From CAWAWP01 sp963841205 (GTDB lineage: Bacteria > Chloroflexota > Ktedonobacteria > Ktedonobacterales > JADMIN01), in the NCBI GenBank assembly GCA_963841205.1, contig CAWJCH010000027.1:4147-68146 (forward strand): a stretch of DNA of 64,000 bases, written 5' to 3'. Positions 35,919-43,619 of the stretch are shown here, one piece after another (position 1 is the first letter of the stretch; each line of letters starts with the position of its first letter). Below the pieces are notes generated by a model that worked only from the letters and a program-made list of their open reading frames with translations, ran no database searches and was not told the DNA's origin. A program made the translations under genes and the position numbers.

Positions 35919-35993
35919 GCCGACGTGGCTCAACGGCAGAGCAGCGGTTTTGTAAACCGCAGGTTGTGGGTTCGAATCCCACCGTCGGCTCCA
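35919..35993 (+). tRNA. trnT: tRNA-Thr (anticodon UGU), CCA encoded
   Basis: Full cloverleaf: acceptor GCCGACG / CGTCGGC with discriminator T and encoded CCA; D arm GCTC..GAGC; anticodon stem GCGGT / ACCGC with loop TTTGTAA (anticodon TGT at 35951-35953); T arm GTGGG TTCGAAT CCCAC. Its 3' part from the anticodon loop to CCA (35948-35993) is repeated at 46318 and 48511, which makes it the attachment site of the tandem elements to the right. Confidence 0.97.
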
Positions 35994-36010
35994 GCAGAAA
36001 CCTTGAATAG

Positions 36011-36044
36011 AAGCGGCTTTGAGCGGTGTTGCTCAGAGCCGCTT
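36011..36044 (+). terminator. terminator after tRNA-Thr
   Basis: Arms AAGCGGCTTTGAGC and GCTCAGAGCCGCTT followed by TCGCTT. A degenerate version follows the tRNA fragment at 46.3 kb, so part of this sequence travelled with the attachment site. Confidence 0.75.
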
Positions 36045-36270
36045 TCGCTTGTACCAGAGGTCTGACCCCAATTCTGCCCCCAACGCTTTGCCGGTCATCG
36101 GACCGTTATTCACCGCACCTGTGACCTGATGCATATGCCGCATATCCGGCACGGCCTAGACTCTGGGTAGCGAACGTCGCGCGGTTGGCTGGTGCTAACG
36201 CCCAATCGGGGAAGTCATGGCGAGGGATGCAGTACCTCGACGCGCACGCTTGGATTTGGAGCAGTGCGGC

Positions 36271-36822
36271 ATGCCATCGAAAGCCCCTCAAAGAAGCACC
36301 GTTTGCTTTCGTCCTCCATGCCCCCGTATCGGGGGTATCGCGTTCATGTTCGCGGCGCTGCTCGCGCTGACGGCCTGCAGCCAATCCGTCCAGACCGGCG
36401 GTGTTCCCAGTCCCACCATGACCACCGCGGGTACCCCTACGCTCGCGCCACCGCGATGTGCTACACAATTTGGCGCCACCTACGTGACGACCTTGCCAGA
36501 TTCCAACTATTCCGAGACCACCGTCTATGCGCAGGTGCCGCTGCCGTCGTTGACGCGCTCGTACGACGACGACGCCTCCGGGCTCCGCGTCAGATTCATG
36601 TGCAGCGCGGGCACGGGAGATTCGGTTATGTTCTTCATGGACGACCACTTGTACCAGCTTGGGTGGCAGTTGGTCGCTGATGGTGATGGCAGATGCGGAC
36701 TTCCGACCGTCCCCGACTTCCACTTTCGGGCCTGCTGGAAGAACGGCAGCTATCAACTCTATCTAGGAGTCACGAGCGGCGTCAATTGGGCAATCGCCTA
36801 CGTCGATCCTGCTTTCAAATAG
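36271..36822 (+). CDS. lipoprotein beside the tRNA attachment site
   Basis: 183 residues from the ATG at 36271 (alternatives 36217 or 36346). The hydrophobic stretch GGIAFMFAALLALTAC gives lipobox LTAC (Cys36), then a Pro/Thr linker. The globular part shares an ordered motif set with the lipoprotein at 24.6 kb: DDDASG, CSAGTGDSVMFFM, CWKNG, NWAIAY. So it is a shorter paralogue carried inside the first tRNA-linked element. Function unknown. Convergent with the broken integrase, separated by a hairpin. Confidence 0.68.
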   Translation: MPSKAPQRSTVCFRPPCPRIGGIAFMFAALLALTACSQSVQTGGVPSPTMTTAGTPTLAPPRCATQFGATYVTTLPDSNYSETTVYAQVPLPSLTRSYDDDASGLRVRFMCSAGTGDSVMFFMDDHLYQLGWQLVADGDGRCGLPTVPDFHFRACWKNGSYQLYLGVTSGVNWAIAYVDPAFK

Positions 36823-36856
36823 CGGCGAGTTCAGGGTGAGACCGCTGCACAGATGG

Positions 36857-36882
36857 GCCTCGAGATGTCACTCTCGAGGCCA
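36857..36882. terminator. hairpin between convergent lipoprotein and integrase
   Basis: Arms GGCCTCGAGA and TCTCGAGGCC, 6-base loop, no T run. Likely bidirectional terminator. Confidence 0.55.
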
Positions 36883-36893
36883 TGGACACCTGC

Positions 36894-36908
36894 CTAGCCT
36901 TTCGGCCC
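36894..36908 (-). pseudogene. detached last codons of the element integrase
   Basis: Joining across the IS630 (one TA kept) continues the integrase frame as DLGPKG-stop, the stop being at 36894-36896. This shows where the gene ended before insertion. Confidence 0.6.
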
Positions 36909-36938
36909 TAAGCATGTGACCATAAGAAAGGCACGAGA

Positions 36939-37352
36939 TTATGCGGCGACTGGTGGCTTGACGGGATGGGGTGCCAACTCGGCGCAGAAGCGCTGGGCAT
37001 GCGCCACCAAAGTGGTCAGGCTGCCCTCCAGGCGGTCGGTGGTCACGTCGGTTTTGAGCAAGCCCCAGATGCGCTCGACCGGATTGCATTGGTGAGCGGC
37101 GTAGGTCGGCAGCCAGAGCACGTGGGCCTGCGGGTGCGCCGCTGCCCAGCGGATCGCCACCGTGGCGGTAGGGGTGGGAGCATTATCGAGCACCAAGGAG
37201 CGCGGAGCCGTCGGATAGGCGGCGAGTAACTGGTCAAGGAAGGCGACGAAATGGACGGCGAGCTTGCGGGCATGGTCGGCCCAGGGCCACGGCCCGCTGA
37301 GGGCCTCCAGGGCGCCGAAGAAGGCCTGACGAGTGACGTGCAACCCGAAATA
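36939..37352 (-). pseudogene. IS630 transposase, C-terminal half
   Basis: Reads FGLHVTRQAFFGALEALSGP, then RSLVLDNAPTPTATVAIRWA and LPTYAAHQCNPVERIWGLLK, the second and third catalytic regions of DDE IS630 transposases (Asp in LDNAP, Glu in NPVERIW). Its N-terminal half lies at 40299-40952. The two halves fuse in frame (CYPVY + FGLHVT) if the inner elements and one ATA are removed. Confidence 0.83.
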
Positions 37353-37353
37353 G

Positions 37354-39118
37354 GGCTCTTACGCACTTTTGGTGAATCAAGAGAGTAGTGATTCCGGGGC
37401 GTGCGCTATGGTTTGCTCCGTCTCTTCAGGACTGGAGCAAGCGTATGGCGCAGGCGACCATGCTCCCCGATCCCGAGCAGGTGGAGCTTGTGGCGGTGAG
37501 CGGCACTACATCAGGAATCACGGCGGTGGTCCGAGCACGCGCCAGCAGTACGGCTTGTCCGGTCTGTGGTACTCAGTCGGAGCGGGTGCATTCGCCGTAC
37601 ACTCGCCAGGTGGCAGACCTGCCCTGGGGTGGCGTCGCCGTCCGCCTCCAGTTGCACGTCCGCCGGTTCTTCTGTGACCAGTCGACCTGTCCGCGCGCCA
37701 TCTTCACCGAGCGCCTCCCAGGAGTCGTCGCCCCGTACGCACGGCGCACGGGGCGCCTGAGCCAGCTGGTCGAGCTGGTGGGCTTCCTGCTTGGGGGCAG
37801 TGCGGGCAGTCGGCTCCTGCAGCACCTCGCGCCAGGAGCGCTGTTGGGCAGCCGGGACAGCGTGCTGCGGACCATCCGCCGAGCCACATTTCTTCTGCCG
37901 CAGGCGCTGCACGCGCTGAGCGTCGACGATTTCGCTTTTCGGCGTGGCGTCACCTATGGAACGATGCTCGTCGACCTCGAGCGGCGTCGCGTGGTCGACC
38001 TGCTGCCAGAACGCTCGGAGGTAGCCTTTGCGTTGTGGGTGCGCCAGCATCCTGAGGTGCAGGTCGTGAGCCGGGATCGCGGCGGTGACTACGCTCTCGG
38101 AGCGGCTCTGGGCGCGCCGCAAGCCGAACCGATCGCTGACCGCTTTCACCTGCTCGTCAATGCCGGTGAGGTCCTGGAGCGTTGTCTCACGAGGCACCAT
38201 GCGCGCCTGCGCGAGGCGGCGCTGCGCAGTGCCCCAGCGGAGGCGGTGCCTCGTGCGCCGAAGGGCGCGGCGGCGGACGCGCGCCGCAAACAGGAGCGGC
38301 ATGCAGCCCGTGAGCAGCACTTTCAACAGGTGGTAGCCCTCACGCAACACGGGGTCTCAGCCCACCCGATCGCCCGACGCCTCGGCATCGCCCGCGAGAC
38401 CGTCGCGAAGTACCTGCGGGTGGCGGCCTTCCCCGAGATCGCGCTCCATCCCCGTCCCCGACGGATTGACCGCTACCTGCCGTATCTGCGTGAGCGCTGG
38501 GATGCCGGCGAACACAACGTGCGGCAGTTGTGGCGCGAAATCCGGGCGCAGGGCTACCCCTGCAGCGATATCGCCGTCCGGCGCATCGTGAGCACCTGGC
38601 GCGAGCCCGCGCCGCAGCGGGGCGTGCCCGGTACGCCGTTACCGGCCAAGGAAGAGATCCTCTACTACTCAACGCGCAAGACGCGGTGGCTCCTGTGGAA
38701 GGCGGAAGCGGCACTGTCAGAGCGCGAAGGGGCCTATGTGGCGGCGCTCAAGGAGCTCTGTCCCCCGATCGCCGAGGCGCAGCGGCTCCTGACCACCTTT
38801 CGCGCCATCCTCACACAGCGGTGCAGTGAGCAGCTGCAGCCCTGGTTGCAGCAGTGCGAGCAGTCGGGCATCTCCGAACTGGTCGGCTTCGCGCGTGGCC
38901 TGCGCCGCGACGAGCCCGCGGTACGCGCGGCCCTGCACTCTGACTGGAGCCAAGGGCCGATTGAGGGGCAGGTCAATCGCCTCAAGCTGCTCAAGCGGCA
39001 GATGTACGGCCGCGCCAAGTTCGATCTCCTCCGCCAGCGCGTGCTCTTCCACGCTGCAGCCTGACGGAGATGCTTCAGGGGGACGACGTCTCCTGTTCAC
39101 CAAAAGCGCGTAAGAGCC
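37354..39118 (+). mobile_element. ISL3-family element, complete
   Basis: 1765 bp. The left end GGCTCTTACGCACTTTTGG and the inverted right end GGCTCTTACGCGCTTTTGG match except one base. Flanked by the 8-bp direct repeat CGAAATAG (37346-37353 and 39119-39126). The target lies exactly across the junction of the IS3 and the IS630. Intact transposase, so it is probably the youngest of the nested set. Confidence 0.9.
37445..39064 (+). CDS. ISL3-family transposase, intact
   Basis: 539 residues from the ATG at 37445 (MAQATMLPDPEQVELVAVSG). N-terminal zinc-binding part: CPVCG at about 39-43 and CDQSTCPRAIFTERLP, then the catalytic domain with SVDDFAFRRGVTYGTMLVDL (first Asp), SRDRGGDYALGA (Asp) and DRFHLL, an HTH insertion (HPIARRLGIARETVAKYLRV), and the end region QGPIEGQVNRLKLLKRQMYG with the catalytic Glu and the family's RQMYGRAKFDLLRQRVL end. 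Moves the element by cut and paste. No damage visible. Confidence 0.92.
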   Translation: MAQATMLPDPEQVELVAVSGTTSGITAVVRARASSTACPVCGTQSERVHSPYTRQVADLPWGGVAVRLQLHVRRFFCDQSTCPRAIFTERLPGVVAPYARRTGRLSQLVELVGFLLGGSAGSRLLQHLAPGALLGSRDSVLRTIRRATFLLPQALHALSVDDFAFRRGVTYGTMLVDLERRRVVDLLPERSEVAFALWVRQHPEVQVVSRDRGGDYALGAALGAPQAEPIADRFHLLVNAGEVLERCLTRHHARLREAALRSAPAEAVPRAPKGAAADARRKQERHAAREQHFQQVVALTQHGVSAHPIARRLGIARETVAKYLRVAAFPEIALHPRPRRIDRYLPYLRERWDAGEHNVRQLWREIRAQGYPCSDIAVRRIVSTWREPAPQRGVPGTPLPAKEEILYYSTRKTRWLLWKAEAALSEREGAYVAALKELCPPIAEAQRLLTTFRAILTQRCSEQLQPWLQQCEQSGISELVGFARGLRRDEPAVRAALHSDWSQGPIEGQVNRLKLLKRQMYGRAKFDLLRQRVLFHAAA

Positions 39119-39125
39119 CGAAATA

Positions 39126-40298
39126 GCGACCAGCGGATGTGAGACAATCCCGAGAGCAGAGGAGCGGATCACATGCGCAAGAGTCGGTTCAGCGAAGAGC
39201 AGATCATTGGCATCTTGAAGCGGGTCGAACGGGGTCAGGCGCTTGGCCGACGTCTGCCGCGAGACGGGCATCAGCGACGCGACCTACTATCGCTGGAAAG
39301 CCCAATATGGCGGCCTCGAGGTCAACCAACTCCGGCGGTTGCGTCAGTTGGAAGACGAGAATCGGCAGCTCAAGCAGGTGGTCGCCGACTTGACGCTGGA
39401 CAATCGGGCGCTGAAGGACATTACCGCAAAAAACTGGTGACGCCCACGGCCCGTCGGCGGGCCGTGGGCTACCTGCAAGCGACCTACCGAGTTCTCCGAG
39501 CGACGCGCCTGTCGGCTGATCCAGGCGCATCGGACGACCATGCGGTAAGCGACAGCGGCGACGTGCCGACGAGACGGCGCTGCGCGAGCGGTTGCGCGCC
39601 TTGGCGGGCCTGCGGCCGCGCTGGGGGTATCGCCGCTTGCACGTGCTGCTGCAGCGCGAGCACGGGGAACGGGGAGCGATCAATCGGAAACGGGTCTACC
39701 GGCTCTATCGCCTGGAGGGCTTGGCCGTGCGTCGGCGCAAACGCAAGCGGGTGGCGGTCCCGCCACGTGGGCAGCGAGTGCGCACGCTGGACCCGCGGAC
39801 AGGCCTGGGCGATGGACTTCATGCAGGACACGCTGGCCGATGGCCGGCGCTTTCGGACCTTGAACGTGCTCGACACGGTCACGCGCGAATGCCTGGCGAT
39901 CGAGGTCGACACGTCACTTCCTGGGCAGCGGGTCGTCCGCGTGCTCGACCAGCTCGTCGACCAGCTACGGCGTGCCCCAGCAGATCACGGTGGATAACGG
40001 GCCAGAGTTCGCCGGGCTCGCGCTCGACGTCTGGGCTGCCGCCCGCAAGGTGACCCTGGACTTCATCGAGCCGGGCAAGCCGTCCCAGAACGGTTATCTG
40101 GAGAGCTTCAACGGCAAATTCCGCGACGAATGCCTCAATGCCCACTGGTTCCTCACCCTCGCCCAGGCGCGGCAGATCATCATAGAGTGGAAGGAGGATT
40201 ACAACACCCAGCGCCCGCACAGCGCCTTGCAGCAGCTGCCGCCAGCCATCTTCGCCCAGTCTATACCAGCCTAGCGGAGTCTCTCATTATCGTTGGTC
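39126..40298 (+). mobile_element. IS3-family (IS407-like) element, decayed
   Basis: Ends CGACCAGCGGATGTGAGACA (left) and, inverted, GACCAACGATAATGAGAGAC (right) are imperfect inverted repeats. ATA flanks it on both sides (left copy 37350-37352 now lies before the ISL3, right copy 40299-40301). Removal restores the IS630 reading frame exactly. Confidence 0.8.
39173..40274 (+). pseudogene. IS3-family OrfA-OrfB transposase, several frameshifts
   Basis: OrfA begins MRKSRFSEEQIIGILKRVER and shifts frame by one base near 39240, then reads ADVCRETGISDATYYRWKAQ and the leucine-zipper part to ITAKNW. OrfB has RPRWGYRRLHVLLQREHG, then the catalytic regions AWAMDFMQDTLADGRR (D), QITVDNGPEFAGLALD (D) and GYLESFNGKFRDECLN (E), in three different frames with breaks near 39790 and 39970. 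All catalytic residues survive but no full protein can be made. The pattern is IS407-group-like. Confidence 0.85.
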
Positions 40299-40952
40299 AT
40301 ACACCGGGTAGCAGGTCAGAGCATGCTGGCCCGGAGGGGGTAGGCGCACCCGTGGCCCGTTCATCCCCATCGCCCGGACGACCGGCAGCAGGGGCCCGTC
40401 CGACTCATCGAGGAAGAGCCGGTGCGCCAAGCCCGCGGACGCCGGGCGCCCGGCGTCCGCGATGGCCGCCAACTTGGTCGATGCTGCGGGGTCGGGATGC
40501 CGCGCCACGGCAGGCGCCCGGCGCGGCCGTGCCCAGCGCCAGCCGCAGCAGTACCGGTACCGCCGCACGCTGCTCGGCGAGAGCCGCAGGCGGCAGCGGC
40601 TGGCCAGGAAGCGGGGCAAGCGCCCCACGCTCCAGCAGGCGTGGACGTGGCCCGAACAGCGCGGGGATGGGCTCGCCTGCGCAGCACTGATGGGCCCGGC
40701 CAGGCGCTCCTTGGGCGGCCGTCCGCTCTTAGGCCGGTCGTGGAGCCCCGCCACGCCGTGCCGTTGGTAGCGATGCAGCCAGGTGCGCACCACATCTTCG
40801 CCACACTCGTGGATCAAGGCGATCTGGGACACGGGGCAGCCACGGCCGGACACGAGCACCATGTGCGCGCGCAACGCCACCCGGCCTATCGTCTGCCGGC
40901 TGACCAACTGCAGTTCGCGCTGTTGCTCGGCGGTCAGGGTGAGCTGGAGCAT
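40299..40952 (-). pseudogene. IS630 transposase, N-terminal half
   Basis: Starts MLQLTLTAEQQRELQLVSRQ with the N-terminal helix-turn-helix (CGEDVVRTWLHRYQRHGVAG LHDRPKSGRPP) and reaches the first catalytic region LFLDESDGPLLPVVRAMG. The frame runs into the IS3 end after CYPVY. Apart from the insertion the reading frame looks undamaged. Confidence 0.82.
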
Positions 40953-40997
40953 GCTCTTCACCTCCCGCCCCCACCGTCCGCTCAACTCACGCCAATC

Positions 40998-41702
40998 TTA
41001 TGACAACATACTTAGATCAGCATCCAGCGATATGTCGAGCGCTGCATCCATCGCGTCGGCGGCCTGTTGCTGCATATGCGGCATGATGTGGCTGTAGATG
41101 TCCAGCGTCACCGAGACTGAGGAATGGCCGAGCATCTCCGAGACGATCTTCGGGTTGATGCCCCTGCTCAGCAGCAAGGTCGCGGCGGTGTGGCGGAGGT
41201 CGTGGAACCGCATCCTGGGCAATCCCGCCTTCTTCACCATGGGACGGAACCAGCAGTGCAGCAGGTTCCGCCCATCTAACGGCCTCCCGATCGTGTTCAG
41301 GAACACCAGGTCGAGGTCTTCCCACGCGCCTCCCGCGCTGAGCCGTTCCGTCTCCTGTCGCACCTTGTGCTGGCGTAGGGCCTCGGTCGCCAGGCGGGAG
41401 AGCACGATGCGCCGCCTGCTGCGCGATGTTTTCGGTTCCGAGAACTCGAACCGACCGGCGATATTTTGCAGCGTGGCGCGCACCTGCAACGAGCGCCCCT
41501 CCAGGTCAACGTCTCTCCACTTTAGCGCGAGGAGTTCGCCAAGCCGCATGCCTGTGGCGAGGGCGACGGCGTAGAGCGCCTCGAGGCGGTCGCCTGCCGC
41601 AGCCAGCAGCAGCACCTTTGCCTGGGCCTCCGCGAGGGTCGTCATCTCGCGGTGGTCCATGCGCGGAGGGCGGACTTGGTCCGTCACATTGCAGTGGACC
41701 AA
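40998..41702 (-). pseudogene. tyrosine integrase, 5'-truncated and IS-interrupted
   Basis: Catalytic domain only: ATGMRLGELLALKWRDVDLE (Arg I), FHDLRHTAATLLLSRGINPK (His-x-x-Arg), MLGHSSV (His) and LDIYSHI (Tyr). The arm-binding and core-binding domains are missing upstream of about 41700. The last codons are replaced because the IS630 sits after LDISLDAD. It is transcribed toward tRNA-Thr, as expected for the integrase of the first element in the array. Not functional. Confidence 0.87.
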
Positions 41703-41768
41703 GAAGTACAGTGCCTGAAGGAATCGTGCACTCCAGCTATGCCTCGCTCTGTGTTGACTTTGAGTGCC

Positions 41769-43616
41769 CTATATGGCGCTCTCCATAGCCTCAGGTGAGG
41801 TCCGCACTGCCACGAAACCCTGCCCAGGACGGTAGTCAGGTTCTTGAGAGCGGAAATAGGTGTTGTAAAGTGACGCATATTCTCCGCCCAACTTGAGTAG
41901 CACTTCGTGGGTGCCTTCTTCGACGATGGCGCCTTCTCGTACCACGAGGATACGGTCAGCGTGACGAACGGTCGTGAGCCTGTGGGCGATGAGAATGGCG
42001 GTCCGGTCGCCGAGTAGCACGTCGAGGCCTTCTTGAATCTGCGCTTCGGTAAGGGGATCAACGCTTGCCGTCGCCTCGTCGAGGATGACGATCGCCGGTT
42101 CTTGCATCAGCAGTCTTGCAAGGGCTACGAGTTGTCGTTGCCCCATCGAAAGTGCTTTTCCACCCTCCCCGACTTGCGTCATCAGGCCATTCGACAACGC
42201 TTCCAGCCAATCACCGCCTCCGATACGCTGCGCGACCTGCTCGACCTCCTTGTCGGTCGCATCCGGTTTTGCATAGCGGATGTTGTCGGCGACACTGCCT
42301 GAGAAAAGGAAAGGTATCTGGGAGACAATACCGATATGGTGGCGAAAGTCGCTCAGATCCAGACTGCGAATATCCTGGCCATCGATGAGGATGTGGCCGC
42401 CCTGGAACTCGTAGAAGCGCTCTATCAGCTTGATGATGCTCGACTTACCTGCTCCGGTGTGTCCCACCAGGGCGACCGTTTCGCGTGGTCGGATCGCCAG
42501 GTTAAAGTCGGTCAGCACCGGCGCACTCGTCACATAGCGGAAGCTCACATGGCGAAATTCGATCGCTCCCTCGATGTTCGGAACGGTTATTTGACCACTT
42601 TGGACGACCCGTGGTTCCGCGTCGATCAGCGCGAAGACGCGCTCACTGGCGGAAAGCCCCTGCTGGAACTGACTCCAAAATGAGGCAATACTGGTGAGAG
42701 GGAACCACAAGATCGTGATGGCTTGGAGGAAGAGGAACCAGGCGCCTGGGGAGACTGCGCCACCCAGTACGGCGAGGCCGCCGAAGTAGACCACAAGAGC
42801 CGTACCGAGACCAGCGATGGTACTCAGGATGGGGAAGATGCCCGTGAAAACGAGGCCCTGTCGCAAATTGACGGCGTAGGATTGGGCGTTGACGCCGCGG
42901 AACTCATCGTAGATTTGCTGTTCCTGCCGGAAATTCTTCGCGATTGAGATGCCGCTGATGGTCTCCTGTACGGTGTTGTTCACGCGTGCGAGGGCGCGTC
43001 GGGCACGCGTCGTGGTGCGTCTCGCAATTCGTCGAAATGCGAGCGCGACGATGACGATGGCCGGAGCCATAGCGAGCGCAAGGAGCGCTAGCCGCGCGTC
43101 GATCACGAACAGGGCGATGGTAATCAGCACGACCAACAGGCACTGGCTCAGCAGGTTGAGCACAAGGGTGACGACCGTAGAGAAGTCCTCGGTGTCCGAG
43201 GTGACGCGGCTGACAATCTTGCCCGATGGGTACTCGTCGTAGAACGACATGTCGCGCGCCATGACGGCTCCGAATGCGTCGAGGCGCAACTTTAGCACCA
43301 CCGCGCCGACTGCTCTCGCTGTGTTACGCTGGCGCAAGAAGTTGAACGTCCACGACAGCACCGAAGACGCCAGGATGGCGCCGACAAGCCAGCCCAACGT
43401 GCTCAACGTGCGCGCCGCGCTCAACGCATCGATTCCTCGCGCAAGGAGTATCGGCAGGCCGGTATCGGCCACTGAGTTGAACACGATGAGTCCAGCGACG
43501 AGCAGCATGACTCGCACTTGGGGCCGGAAATAGCCAACGATGCGCACGACAAGCGTACGATCCCCATAGGATCTGTCGTAGGCCTCGGCATCCAGCCCAT
43601 CCATGATGAAGCCCAT
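41769..43616 (-). CDS. ABC exporter half-transporter, second gene
   Basis: 615 residues: six-helix membrane domain (about 30-320) fused to an ATPase domain. Walker A GHTGAGKS at 385-392, Q-loop Gln433, signature LSMGQ at 489-493 (the usual second Gly is Met), Walker B IVILDE with catalytic Glu514, switch His545. The non-canonical signature and the Asp in the partner's Walker B belong to the same composite site, so the two genes probably form a heterodimer with one degenerate and one active ATP site. Likely exports drugs, lipids or peptides. Three bases after the partner gene. Confidence 0.9.
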   Translation of the reverse strand: MGFIMDGLDAEAYDRSYGDRTLVVRIVGYFRPQVRVMLLVAGLIVFNSVADTGLPILLARGIDALSAARTLSTLGWLVGAILASSVLSWTFNFLRQRNTARAVGAVVLKLRLDAFGAVMARDMSFYDEYPSGKIVSRVTSDTEDFSTVVTLVLNLLSQCLLVVLITIALFVIDARLALLALAMAPAIVIVALAFRRIARRTTTRARRALARVNNTVQETISGISIAKNFRQEQQIYDEFRGVNAQSYAVNLRQGLVFTGIFPILSTIAGLGTALVVYFGGLAVLGGAVSPGAWFLFLQAITILWFPLTSIASFWSQFQQGLSASERVFALIDAEPRVVQSGQITVPNIEGAIEFRHVSFRYVTSAPVLTDFNLAIRPRETVALVGHTGAGKSSIIKLIERFYEFQGGHILIDGQDIRSLDLSDFRHHIGIVSQIPFLFSGSVADNIRYAKPDATDKEVEQVAQRIGGGDWLEALSNGLMTQVGEGGKALSMGQRQLVALARLLMQEPAIVILDEATASVDPLTEAQIQEGLDVLLGDRTAILIAHRLTTVRHADRILVVREGAIVEEGTHEVLLKLGGEYASLYNTYFRSQEPDYRPGQGFVAVRTSPEAMESAI

Positions 43617-43619
43617 GGC

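Larger units (their letters stand above)
36911..41012 (-). mobile_element. IS630-family element carrying nested IS3 and ISL3
   Basis: Ends AGCATGTGACCATAAGA (left) and, read inward, AGTATGTTGTCATAAGA (right) are inverted repeats. Each is flanked by TA (36909-36910 and 41013-41014), the expected duplicated dinucleotide. Without the two inner elements it would be about 1.16 kb. It is inserted close to the 3' end of the tyrosine integrase that reads leftward from 41.7 kb. Confidence 0.82.

Noticed and set aside
35782..35982. Minus-strand frame reading GFEPTTCGLQN
   Set aside because: This is the antisense translation of the tRNA-Thr gene, a well-known false protein.
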